From Pseudomonas fluorescens Q2-87 (GTDB taxonomy: Bacteria > Pseudomonadota > Gammaproteobacteria > Pseudomonadales > Pseudomonadaceae), in NCBI RefSeq assembly GCF_000281895.1, contig NZ_CM001558.1, forward strand, positions 6,203,684 to 6,267,683: a DNA stretch of 64,000 bases. Direction: 5' to 3'. Positions 53,531-61,741 of this stretch are shown here, piece after piece; position 1 is the first letter of the stretch; every line of letters begins with the position of its first letter. Below the pieces are notes generated by a model. The model was not told where the DNA came from and ran no database searches. It saw only the letters and a program-made list of their open reading frames with translations. A program made the position numbers and the translations under genes.

Positions 53531-56500
53531 ATGACGCAAACCACCACCAGCACGAGCCCCGCCACGCCCAACGCGAACCTCGGCGATGCAGTGCTCAACC
53601 AGTTGCTTGCCGGCCCGACATCACCGGAGGTCGCCGCCGCCCTTTTGCGCAACGCCCTCAAGAAGCTATACCCCGACCTTCACCTCGATCCGAACAACAC
53701 CGTGGTCGGCGAGCCGGACTGGGCCATCATCGACGACGAGATCGTAGAACTCCCCACCCGCTATCAAACCCTGAGCAACATGCTCGCGGCACGGATGAAG
53801 CAGAGTTCTGCGACGTTGCTGATCGAAGGTTTTCACTTTCTGACTCATTTGCCGCTGGCCTCACCCGAAGTGCACCTGCCGGTCCGTATCGGCCAGATCG
53901 GAAGGCTGATCAACGAGCTTACCCCTGTCATGGTGCCTGCCTGCCAGGAACAACAACTGGAGTACTGGAACACCGCGCTTGGCACTGCCCCGCCTCGCTG
54001 GCATGGGCTTTCCAGCATGCTGCACAGGCTCTGGGACGTTCAGGAGGTCAAGGGCTGGACGACGGGCGAATGCGAGATGGCCCGGCAATTGTTCCTTTAC
54101 CCCGACCTGCAGGACCGCAAGGCCAATGACCCTTATGACACCCACGCGTATCTGGTGGACATCAGCGAGGTCTTCGGCGAAAAGACGATACGCCTGATCG
54201 ACAATTCCCTGGTGGTCCTGATCGGCAACATCGACAAAGAAGAGACCATCCTCGCGTACTCGTTGCGCCGTGGTTATGAGAAGTTCGATTCGCTGCGGGC
54301 GCTGGGGCAGACCTTGCCAGACCTTCTGGGCAACCTGGATGGCAAGAAAATTCGCTGGCGGCTTTACGAGCCCGACGGCAACATCTTCGATCACAAAGCC
54401 TGCGGATTGATCGACGCCCAGATACAAATCCTCGGTTCGCCAGATATCCTCAGAGGGTTTATCGTCGACGAGAGCGAACAGCCAGCCAACAGCGCAACGA
54501 ACACAAAGACCGGCCCTGACGGGGCCTGGTTCGAAAAACAGATGCCTGACTGGTTGCAACAAGCGTCAGCCTCCGACCAGGCGCTGTTCGCCCAACACAT
54601 GAAGAATCTGTCGGCCTTGGGCAGCTCCCATGCCGGCAAGACCTACCTGGACGATATCCCCACCATCAAGCGCTATGCACTGGACGAGCTGAAGCGGCAG
54701 ATGCAATCGGAACATGCCGACGCCGCGACGCTCGACCCGCAACAGATCGAAATGCAGATACGCAGCCCCGTGGTCTGGGGCACGTTCGTTGTGCCCGGCA
54801 AAATCGAAACCACCCGGTTCAACCTCGTTGACCTTGCCCTGCAAAATCTGATTGCGCTTCCCCTTGGCGACAAGGCAGTCAATTCGGTGGGTGACAACGC
54901 GCTGCCTAAATGGATGACCGTCGACTATGTCGAAAAACTCATTACCAAAATCGATATCGGTCGCGTTTATCCCGATCTGATCAAGCGCAAGCTGCTGGGC
55001 GATACGACGGAGTCGACCCGTCGTGAAAACCTGTATGTCTCCCAGTTGCGCATCCAATTACCGATGCTGGCGCTGGAGAGCAAGATCCGCGGCCAGGGCA
55101 ATATGGATGAACGGGGCTACCGCTATGTGGCCGCCCTGATGGAGCCCGAAGAAGCCGAGCGCAAGGTCGATGGCCAACCCATTGTCCTGCGCAAACTGGC
55201 GTTCGTATCCGGCCAGGCATCGAGCGACCCAGGGGATGTTGTCACGAATATGTTCGTGATCGGCCCACAAGACTTGGCCGCCGGCCCCTGCGTGCTCTAC
55301 CGGCCTTTGCTGGAACCGCAGTTGAGCCAGTATCCGACGCCCAGCAACTTGATTTATGCGATCCGGCAAACAGCCTCCTTGCGCCAGTCGGTGCTGGCGT
55401 GGCTGCCCGATGGGGTGCGCGAAACCTACAGCCGATACGTTTTCCCGGGGCCCATGCCTTCGCCCTGGGCGATTGTGGAGTTCGCGACGGACCCGTTTTC
55501 GGCCTGGACCAACACTGCCCCCGTCAGCTTGAGCAACCAGACCCTGGGCGCGGATTTTCTGCCCTACTTGTTCAAGTCCAACGCCCAGGCCCTGACCGAG
55601 CTTGCCGACCGCCAATCGGTATCCAATAGCGAAAGCCGTTGGCAGACGTTCAAACAGGCGAGCTGGATGATTTTCAACCTGGCCCTGCCCTACCTCGGCG
55701 CCGCTGTCGGCACCGCAACGTGGCTCTGGCAGATCCTGGACGATGCCGAAACGTTGACCCAGGCGGATGAAACCTCCGACAGCCAGGCCACGTGGGAGGC
55801 GTTTGTCGACCTGCTGTTGAACATGGCCATGGCAATCACCGCCCACGCTATCGACCGCGCCCGGGAAAACACTCGCAGTCGTCAGACGGAGGCGCAGCAA
55901 GTGGCGCCCGAACTGGAGAGCCAGGCGAAAGCTGAACCCGTCATCGAGCAGCTCGCATCGTTGAAAAGTACTGAGCTGCCGCCTGAACACTATGACGCCA
56001 TTCATTACAGCGGCGCGTTGGCAGGCAAGTCCGGCGAGCGGGCGAAATTGCTCAAGAGCTTCAGCATCAACAAGCCTGCACACGCCGAACAGCTCAAGGG
56101 CGAAGGTCCATTCAAGGGCCTGTACAAAGAGGACGAGGCTTGGTTCGCCAAGATGGCCGACAAATGGTTCAAGGTGACCGTAGAAGGCGATCACGTTGCC
56201 ATCGTTGACGAGCACGACCCCAAGCGCACGGGCCCGGCCCTGATGAGGCATATGTATGGCGAATGGCAGGTCGACACGCGCCTGCGTCTACGCGGCAGCG
56301 GATCGGAGGGTGCCCGGCACAAAGTCATCGCCGACGCCAGAAGCCTGGGCGTTGAACTGCTGGCGGAACTGAACCGCTTTGAAGAACGAAAACCGGAGAG
56401 CCAGAAGCTGCTGACCATGAACGCCAAGGAAATGAACAAGGCGTCGGGTTCTGCCAAGGAGCTCAAGCGCATCGTTTATTTGAGCACCTTGAAAACCCAG

Positions 56501-58135
56501 CGGGAAAGCTACGAAGAGGCGCTGAAGATATTGACCGAATGGCCTGTCTTCGAATCCAGGCCCGACGCCCCGCAAGCCAGGCTGGGCTACCTTAACGCAC
56601 AAATCAATTTCACCTTCGAGGAAATCGACGCGCTCCAGGAGCGGTTTATTCCCGCCCTGAGAGAGTCCCTGGACATGGTCACCTCGGGTGTCGAGGAAGT
56701 GCAGCAGCAGCACATCGACGCGGCCGATGCGATGATCCGGGTCGGTGATGACATGGTCGAACGCCTGGATTACATGGAAACCCGCTTTACCAGCCTCAAG
56801 AAACTGGGGCGCGAAGGCTTTGATTTCCTTCGTGAGCATCGTGCCAAGATGCCGGCCTACAAGAGCGACGCCATTCGCCTGATCCAGCTGGATATGTACC
56901 GGCATATCTGCCTGACACTGGACAGCGTCAATACCGTGCCTGAAGCCTGGTCAGACGTTAACCAGCTCGTCGACAACATCACGGTCGCGTACCAGAGCCT
57001 GCACGATGCCATCGACGAGCGTAGCGTGATCCGGCTGGACGAGCAGATCGATACATTCGGCAGCCTGACAGAACAGTTCACGGCCATCGAAGAGCACCTC
57101 CAATACCTGAGCACCGAATACAAGGACAATGTCCGCCCGCCCGAACTCAATCGACTGGGCAAGCAAATCGGTACGATCAAGAAACGCGCGCTGCGTCACC
57201 TGGCCTGGGCCCTGGACGAGCGAAGCAACCGACGAAGCACCGACGGCCCGTATGAGGCGCGCCCCAGGCCGCGGAAAAAATTCATTCGGGCACGTTTCTG
57301 GGGCCTCGTCAGCGGCGAACCCCGTCTCTCGAAAATGAAGGAGGAAACGGGTTGGGTCGACGTAAAGAATCCCCTCACGGACACGATCATTGCCACCTTC
57401 CATCGCAAGGAAACCGGCGAGTGGGTTCCTCATTTGAACGCCGCCCTTCCCGCGATCGTCCCAGCGCTGACCACCAGCATCGAAAAGGGCAAGGCCCTGA
57501 TCGGTGGATTGACCACGTTCAAGGCGCAGATCCAAACCTACATGAAGACGCCGAGCCGTTCGCCCACCGGGGTCGGCATCATTCTTAACGCCCATGCCAG
57601 CCGGATGGAGAAGGTTGGCATCGCCATCACCAAGGCGCTGGACAACGCTTCGAACGAAACGGTAGGGGTTGCCGCGGACGTCCGGCGAGAGGCCGAATCT
57701 ACCCGTTCGGAACTGAAGAAAATGTCCAAGGCGTTATATGAAGAAGGATTCGAAACCGTACTGAACGTCGTCAAGCAGCGGGCGCCGACCATGGAAAGCC
57801 TTATCTGGCTGAAGAGCCGAAACCAGATTTCGATCACCAAACAGAAAAACCGGCAACGGCTGAAAAAAGCCCCCTACGGTTATTTGGACCGTTATGAGAT
57901 CAAGGACCTGAAAGAAAACAAAACCCTGTGGTTCGCCGACTTCCGTTATTCAACGGACTGGGTCCCCGCCCATACCTACCTGTCCGGGCGTTTGAAAACA
58001 CCGGAGCAAATCAGCGCGAAAAAAGCCGGTGAGTCGGCCAAGGAGCTCAGTCAGCGCCAACTGATCGACCTTTATCGCAGCGAGATCGCTGTGGACCAGG
58101 CCAAGGAAGTGTTCTTCGCGAAACAGCGGTCGTAA
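53531..58135 (+). CDS. Large toxin-like protein (dermonecrotic-toxin/DUF6543-type)
   Basis: Protein of 1534 residues from the ATG at 53531 (MTQTTTSTSPATPNANLGDA); the in-frame stretch before it lacks a start with a good site. The N-terminal half fits the DUF6543/dermonecrotic-toxin-like proteins common in Pseudomonas. Hydrophobic helices at about residues 710-737 and 754-774 could serve membrane insertion. A beta-rich linker (about 860-925, ending RLRLRGSG) is followed by a long helical tip of about 610 residues. A LWFADFRY...LSGRLKTPEQ block near the C-terminus also recurs in such toxins. No signal peptide or secretion partner is visible. Host-cell or competitor target unknown. Confidence 0.75.
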   Translation: MTQTTTSTSPATPNANLGDAVLNQLLAGPTSPEVAAALLRNALKKLYPDLHLDPNNTVVGEPDWAIIDDEIVELPTRYQTLSNMLAARMKQSSATLLIEGFHFLTHLPLASPEVHLPVRIGQIGRLINELTPVMVPACQEQQLEYWNTALGTAPPRWHGLSSMLHRLWDVQEVKGWTTGECEMARQLFLYPDLQDRKANDPYDTHAYLVDISEVFGEKTIRLIDNSLVVLIGNIDKEETILAYSLRRGYEKFDSLRALGQTLPDLLGNLDGKKIRWRLYEPDGNIFDHKACGLIDAQIQILGSPDILRGFIVDESEQPANSATNTKTGPDGAWFEKQMPDWLQQASASDQALFAQHMKNLSALGSSHAGKTYLDDIPTIKRYALDELKRQMQSEHADAATLDPQQIEMQIRSPVVWGTFVVPGKIETTRFNLVDLALQNLIALPLGDKAVNSVGDNALPKWMTVDYVEKLITKIDIGRVYPDLIKRKLLGDTTESTRRENLYVSQLRIQLPMLALESKIRGQGNMDERGYRYVAALMEPEEAERKVDGQPIVLRKLAFVSGQASSDPGDVVTNMFVIGPQDLAAGPCVLYRPLLEPQLSQYPTPSNLIYAIRQTASLRQSVLAWLPDGVRETYSRYVFPGPMPSPWAIVEFATDPFSAWTNTAPVSLSNQTLGADFLPYLFKSNAQALTELADRQSVSNSESRWQTFKQASWMIFNLALPYLGAAVGTATWLWQILDDAETLTQADETSDSQATWEAFVDLLLNMAMAITAHAIDRARENTRSRQTEAQQVAPELESQAKAEPVIEQLASLKSTELPPEHYDAIHYSGALAGKSGERAKLLKSFSINKPAHAEQLKGEGPFKGLYKEDEAWFAKMADKWFKVTVEGDHVAIVDEHDPKRTGPALMRHMYGEWQVDTRLRLRGSGSEGARHKVIADARSLGVELLAELNRFEERKPESQKLLTMNAKEMNKASGSAKELKRIVYLSTLKTQRESYEEALKILTEWPVFESRPDAPQARLGYLNAQINFTFEEIDALQERFIPALRESLDMVTSGVEEVQQQHIDAADAMIRVGDDMVERLDYMETRFTSLKKLGREGFDFLREHRAKMPAYKSDAIRLIQLDMYRHICLTLDSVNTVPEAWSDVNQLVDNITVAYQSLHDAIDERSVIRLDEQIDTFGSLTEQFTAIEEHLQYLSTEYKDNVRPPELNRLGKQIGTIKKRALRHLAWALDERSNRRSTDGPYEARPRPRKKFIRARFWGLVSGEPRLSKMKEETGWVDVKNPLTDTIIATFHRKETGEWVPHLNAALPAIVPALTTSIEKGKALIGGLTTFKAQIQTYMKTPSRSPTGVGIILNAHASRMEKVGIAITKALDNASNETVGVAADVRREAESTRSELKKMSKALYEEGFETVLNVVKQRAPTMESLIWLKSRNQISITKQKNRQRLKKAPYGYLDRYEIKDLKENKTLWFADFRYSTDWVPAHTYLSGRLKTPEQISAKKAGESAKELSQRQLIDLYRSEIAVDQAKEVFFAKQRS

Positions 58136-58167
58136 GGCGAAACCGGGCATCGGCGGATGCCCGGCGA

Positions 58168-59712
58168 TCAAGCCTTCCACGCCTTTGCCAGACTCGCCAG
58201 CGCGCTGCCAATCGCCGCGGGTGGCACGGCGGCAAAGCCCAGCACCAACCCGGCACGCACCGGCAACGTTGTGGTGGGCAACCAGTAGCCACTCAAACCG
58301 TTGATTTCGACCCCGGCATCGGTCGCTTGCGCGATCAGCTCGCGCTCACGCTCGATACTGTCCACCGCAACGGTGACGTGCAGCCCGGCCACAACCGTGG
58401 GCATGGCACCGACGCCCGCAACGCCCTTCGGCCAACCGGCCAAGAGCGCATCACGGCGGGTCAGGGCTGCCCGGCGCATGCGCCTGATGTGCCGCTGGAA
58501 ATGCCCGGCGGCCATGAATTCGGCCATGACCGCCTGGGTGCTGACTTCGGAATGGCGCACATCCACGGCCCGCCGCCGGGCGAAGGCGTTGACCAGGCCA
58601 GGGGGCAGCACCAGATAGCCCAGGCGCAGGGCCGGGAACGCCACTTTGCCGAACGTGCCGACGTAAAGCACACGGCCCTGGCGATCCAGCGCCGCCAAGG
58701 GTGCCAGTGGCGCGCCGCTGTAACGGTACTCGCCATCGTAGTCGTCCTCGACGATCCAGCCGTCGTTGCGCTCGGCCCAGGCCAGCAGTTCCAGCCGTCG
58801 GGCGAGGCTCATGACCACGCCGGTCGGGTATTGGTGAGACGGCGTCACGTAGGCCAACCGGCAGCGATTCAAGCTACCGAGTGCCGCGCAATCGAGGCCA
58901 TCGCTATCAACCGGCACGCCTTGCACGTCGGCACCGGCGACAGAAAACGCATGACCGGCCGCGCGATAGCCGGGATTCTCCACCGCCACGACATCGCCAG
59001 GGTCTACCAGCAGCTGTGCACAAAGGCTGATGCCCTGCTGGGCACCACTGGTGATCACAATTTGTTCAGCCGTGCATTGCAACCCTCGGGAACTGCGCAG
59101 GTACGCCGCAATAAGGCCACGCAAGCGGGCGTCCCCTTGCGCGTCGCCATAACACAGTTGCTGCAGGTCCGGTTTGCGCCAGAAAGCCGCGTTCAGCTTG
59201 GCCCAGACGTCAAAAGGGAACAGATCGAAGGCCGGAACGCCGACCCGAAAAGCCTTGGGCGGACCACTGGGGGGCTGGGCCAGAAAGTGTTTTTCGACGC
59301 GATTCAAAGCGTCGCTGTGGATAACTTTACTGGATGGAATCACAGGCAAATCCAGCCAATCTGTGGATAAGGCTGTGGGTAAGCCTGTTGAAAACCCTGT
59401 GGACACTTTTGTGGATATGTTTTTCAGCGGCAGCGCTGTGGAAGACAGTTTCGCCACGTAAGTCCCATCGCCGACCCGTCCTTCGATGAAACCTTCGGCG
59501 TAGAGCTGATCGTAGGCCCGCACCACGCTGTTGCGGGAAATCGACAAGGCCGCCGCCAGGTCTCGGCTGGCCGGCAGACGCGTGCCGCTGGCCAGGCGCC
59601 CGTCCAGCACCCGCGCACGTAGCGCCTGGTAAAGCTGGCGACTGAGCCCATGGCGGCGATCCAGTTCGATTCCGGCAGGGTTGAATGACAGTGGCGGCAC
59701 GGCGTTATTCAT
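58168..59712 (-). CDS. MocR-family regulator (GntR helix-turn-helix fused to an aminotransferase fold)
   Basis: Regulator of 514 residues. The N-terminal GntR winged helix (LSRQLYQALRARVLDGRLAS, then SISRNSVVRAYDQL) is joined by a repetitive linker (NIST-KVST-GFST-GLPT-ALST) to a class I aminotransferase domain with the PLP-binding lysine region (VGTFGKVAFPALRLGYLV). It should bind PLP as coregulator. It is divergent from a PaiB-like gene with an inverted repeat between them, so it likely controls that operon. The linker DNA is a 12-bp tandem repeat resembling DnaA boxes. Confidence 0.92.
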   Translation of the reverse strand: MNNAVPPLSFNPAGIELDRRHGLSRQLYQALRARVLDGRLASGTRLPASRDLAAALSISRNSVVRAYDQLYAEGFIEGRVGDGTYVAKLSSTALPLKNISTKVSTGFSTGLPTALSTDWLDLPVIPSSKVIHSDALNRVEKHFLAQPPSGPPKAFRVGVPAFDLFPFDVWAKLNAAFWRKPDLQQLCYGDAQGDARLRGLIAAYLRSSRGLQCTAEQIVITSGAQQGISLCAQLLVDPGDVVAVENPGYRAAGHAFSVAGADVQGVPVDSDGLDCAALGSLNRCRLAYVTPSHQYPTGVVMSLARRLELLAWAERNDGWIVEDDYDGEYRYSGAPLAPLAALDRQGRVLYVGTFGKVAFPALRLGYLVLPPGLVNAFARRRAVDVRHSEVSTQAVMAEFMAAGHFQRHIRRMRRAALTRRDALLAGWPKGVAGVGAMPTVVAGLHVTVAVDSIERERELIAQATDAGVEINGLSGYWLPTTTLPVRAGLVLGFAAVPPAAIGSALASLAKAWKA

Positions 59713-59739
59713 GACAGCCCTCGCGAATGGACCTATCGA

Positions 59740-59772
59740 ATTGGTCGGAAGTGGCTCTTACAACAGACCAAT
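59740..59772. promoter_or_regulatory. Candidate operator between the MocR and PaiB-like genes
   Basis: Inverted repeat ATTGGTC (59740-59746) and GACCAAT (59766-59772) with a 19-bp spacer, in the 100-bp divergent region. A likely binding site for the MocR regulator. A third related half-site GGACCTAT lies just upstream at 59729. Confidence 0.5.
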
Positions 59773-59812
59773 AGCCTGCCTAGGATGCTCGCATTCGCCA
59801 AGGAAAATCATC

Positions 59813-60454
59813 ATGTACAACCCCCAAGCCTTTGCTGTCGAAGACCTGCCCCAACTGCAACAGATGATGGGCGATTGCCGCCTGGCCGTATTGATCACTC
59901 AGGGTGAACACGGTTTGCAGGCCAGCCACTTGCCGCTGTTGCTGGATACGCAACAGGGCCCCAACGGCAGCCTGTATGGCCATATGGCCCGGGCCAATCC
60001 GCAATGGCGCGACCTGGAAGCCGGCGCCGAGGCCCTGGTGATATTCGCAGGCGCCGACGCCTACGTCAGCCCGGGGTTTTACCCGAGCAAACTTGCGCAC
60101 GGCAAAGTCGTGCCCACCTGGAACTACCTGGCCGTGCACGCCTACGGCACCGCCGAAGTATTCAGCGACGCTCATCGCCTGCGCAACCTGGTCGGCGCCC
60201 TCACCGACCGCCACGAAAGCGGCCGCGCACAGCCATGGAAAATCGACGACGCTCCGGCCGAGTACATCGACAGCATGCTCAAGGCCATCGTCGGCTTCGC
60301 CCTGCCCATCCAACGCCTGGAAGGCAAGCGCAAGCTCAGCCAGAACCGCGCCCCGGCAGATACCGCCGGTGTGCGCAGCGGCCTCGCCGCCAGCCCCGAT
60401 CCGCAGGACCAGGCGCTCGCCCGCCTGATGCCCGAATCATTGCCCAAGGAGTGA
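59813..60454 (+). CDS. PaiB-like FMN-binding negative regulator family protein
   Basis: Protein of 213 residues from the ATG at 59813 (MYNPQAFAVEDLPQLQQMM) with an AAGGA site; the in-frame stretch upstream overlaps the MocR start. The split-barrel pattern HLPLLLD, LYGHMARANPQW and FYPSKLAHGKVVPTWNY is the PaiB signature. Members bind FMN or haem-like cofactors or act in protease regulation; the role here is inferred to depend on the MocR regulator. First gene of a three-gene operon with two acetyltransferases. Confidence 0.9.
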   Translation: MYNPQAFAVEDLPQLQQMMGDCRLAVLITQGEHGLQASHLPLLLDTQQGPNGSLYGHMARANPQWRDLEAGAEALVIFAGADAYVSPGFYPSKLAHGKVVPTWNYLAVHAYGTAEVFSDAHRLRNLVGALTDRHESGRAQPWKIDDAPAEYIDSMLKAIVGFALPIQRLEGKRKLSQNRAPADTAGVRSGLAASPDPQDQALARLMPESLPKE

Positions 60455-60456
60455 AC

Positions 60457-60903
60457 ATGAGCCAGACCGAAATCCGCCTCGTCAGCGCAGACGACCACGC
60501 CGCGTGGCTGCCGTTGTGGCAGGCCTATTTGCGCTTCTATAAAACCGAACTCCCAGACGCGGTCAGCCAGAGCACCTGGCAACGCCTGCTCGACGAGCGT
60601 GAGCCAACCCACGCGGCGCTCGCCTGGAACGGCGACACGGCCGTGGGCCTGGTGCATTTCATCTATCACCGGTCAAACTGGAGCATCGAAAACTCCTGCT
60701 ACCTGCAAGACTTGCTGGTGACGGAGCAGTGCCGTGGCACTGGCGTCGGCCGCCAGCTCATCGAGTTCGTCTACCGCACCGCCAAAGTCGACGGTTGCTG
60801 CAAAGTGCACTGGTTGACCCACGAAACCAACGCGACCGCGATCCAGCTTTACGAGCGCATCGCCGAGCGTCCAGGCTTCATCCAATTTCGCAAAGCCTTG
60901 TAA
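60457..60903 (+). CDS. GNAT-family N-acetyltransferase
   Basis: Acetyltransferase of 148 residues starting 2 bp after the PaiB-like gene, ATG at 60457 with an AAGGAG site inside the previous gene. Acetyl-CoA-binding motif QCRGTGVGRQLIEFVY near residue 92 and the closing TNATAIQLYERI segment are typical GNAT features. Substrate unknown; may act on a small amine. Confidence 0.9.
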   Translation: MSQTEIRLVSADDHAAWLPLWQAYLRFYKTELPDAVSQSTWQRLLDEREPTHAALAWNGDTAVGLVHFIYHRSNWSIENSCYLQDLLVTEQCRGTGVGRQLIEFVYRTAKVDGCCKVHWLTHETNATAIQLYERIAERPGFIQFRKAL

Positions 60904-60913
60904 GGAGCGCAGC

Positions 60914-61600
60914 ATGTCGATTTCACTCGCCGATTGGAAAGGGGCCCCGGCGCCCTCTGCGCAACGGCTCGAAGGGCGGTTCATCCGCCTGGAAAAACTC
61001 GATCCGGCGCGCCATGCCGATGGCCTTTGGCAAGCCCTCGAAGGTCCCGGAGCCGACCCGAAGCTCTGGGATTACTTGCCTTACGGCCCGTTCAAGGATC
61101 GCGGCGCATTCGATGCATGGCTCGCAAACCACGCAGCCAACACCGACCCGTACTTCTTCAGCGTGATCGACCGCGCCAGCGGCGATGTGCAGGGTATTCT
61201 CAGCCTGATGTCCATCGTGCCGGCCCAGGGCCGCATCGAGATCGGCCACGTCACTTTCGGCGCGCCGATGCAGCGTTCGCCGAAAAGTACCGAGGCGGTT
61301 TATCTGCTGGCGAAGGAGTCCTTCGCCCTGGGTTATCGCCGTCTGGAATGGAAGTGCAACAACGGCAATGCCCGCTCCAAATATGCCGCCGAACGGCTGG
61401 GGTTCACGTTTGAAGGCGTGTTCCGCCAGCACATGGTGGTCAAGGGACAGAACCGCGACACCGCGTGGTATTCGATGCTCGACTCGGAATGGCCGGCGAT
61501 CGCGGCAGGGTTCGAGCGCTGGTTGAGTGAAGAGAATCAGCGCGAGGGTGGGCAGGTGCGGGGGTTGGTGGAGTGTCGGTCACAAGTTCTGAGTGACTGA
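60914..61600 (+). CDS. GNAT-family N-acetyltransferase (RimJ/RimL-like)
   Basis: Acetyltransferase of 228 residues, larger than its neighbour. ATG at 60914 with AAGGAG 10 bp upstream. The start GRFIRLEKLDPARHADGLW, the middle YLLAKESFALGYRRLEWKCN and NARSKYAAERLGFTFEGVF are the RimJ/RimL-type pattern. Probably modifies an alpha-amino group of a protein or peptide-like molecule; substrate unknown. Last gene of the operon. Confidence 0.9.
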   Translation: MSISLADWKGAPAPSAQRLEGRFIRLEKLDPARHADGLWQALEGPGADPKLWDYLPYGPFKDRGAFDAWLANHAANTDPYFFSVIDRASGDVQGILSLMSIVPAQGRIEIGHVTFGAPMQRSPKSTEAVYLLAKESFALGYRRLEWKCNNGNARSKYAAERLGFTFEGVFRQHMVVKGQNRDTAWYSMLDSEWPAIAAGFERWLSEENQREGGQVRGLVECRSQVLSD

Positions 61601-61605
61601 CCGGG

Positions 61606-61697
61606 CGCTATCGCGAGCAGGCTCGCTCCCACAGGGTGCTTCGTGGACCGCTGGTTCGGTGGTCTTCTGTGGGACCGAGCTTGCTCGCGATGGCGGC
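61606..61697. repeat. REPIN (first type)
   Basis: Arms CGCTATCGCGAGCAGGCTCG and CGAGCTTGCTCGCGATGGCG face each other, flanked by TCCCACAG and CTGTGGGA. It separates the acetyltransferase operon from the convergent toxin-like gene. Confidence 0.85.
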
Positions 61698-61741
61698 CAT
61701 ACAGCCAACCGCACCGCCCGATCATCACGAGCAGGCAATCG

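Noticed and set aside
59316..59421. Chromosomal replication origin
   Set aside because: DnaA-box-like units lie inside a coding linker, with 12-bp periodicity explained by a protein repeat; no dnaA, dnaN or rpmH genes and no AT-rich unwinding region are near.
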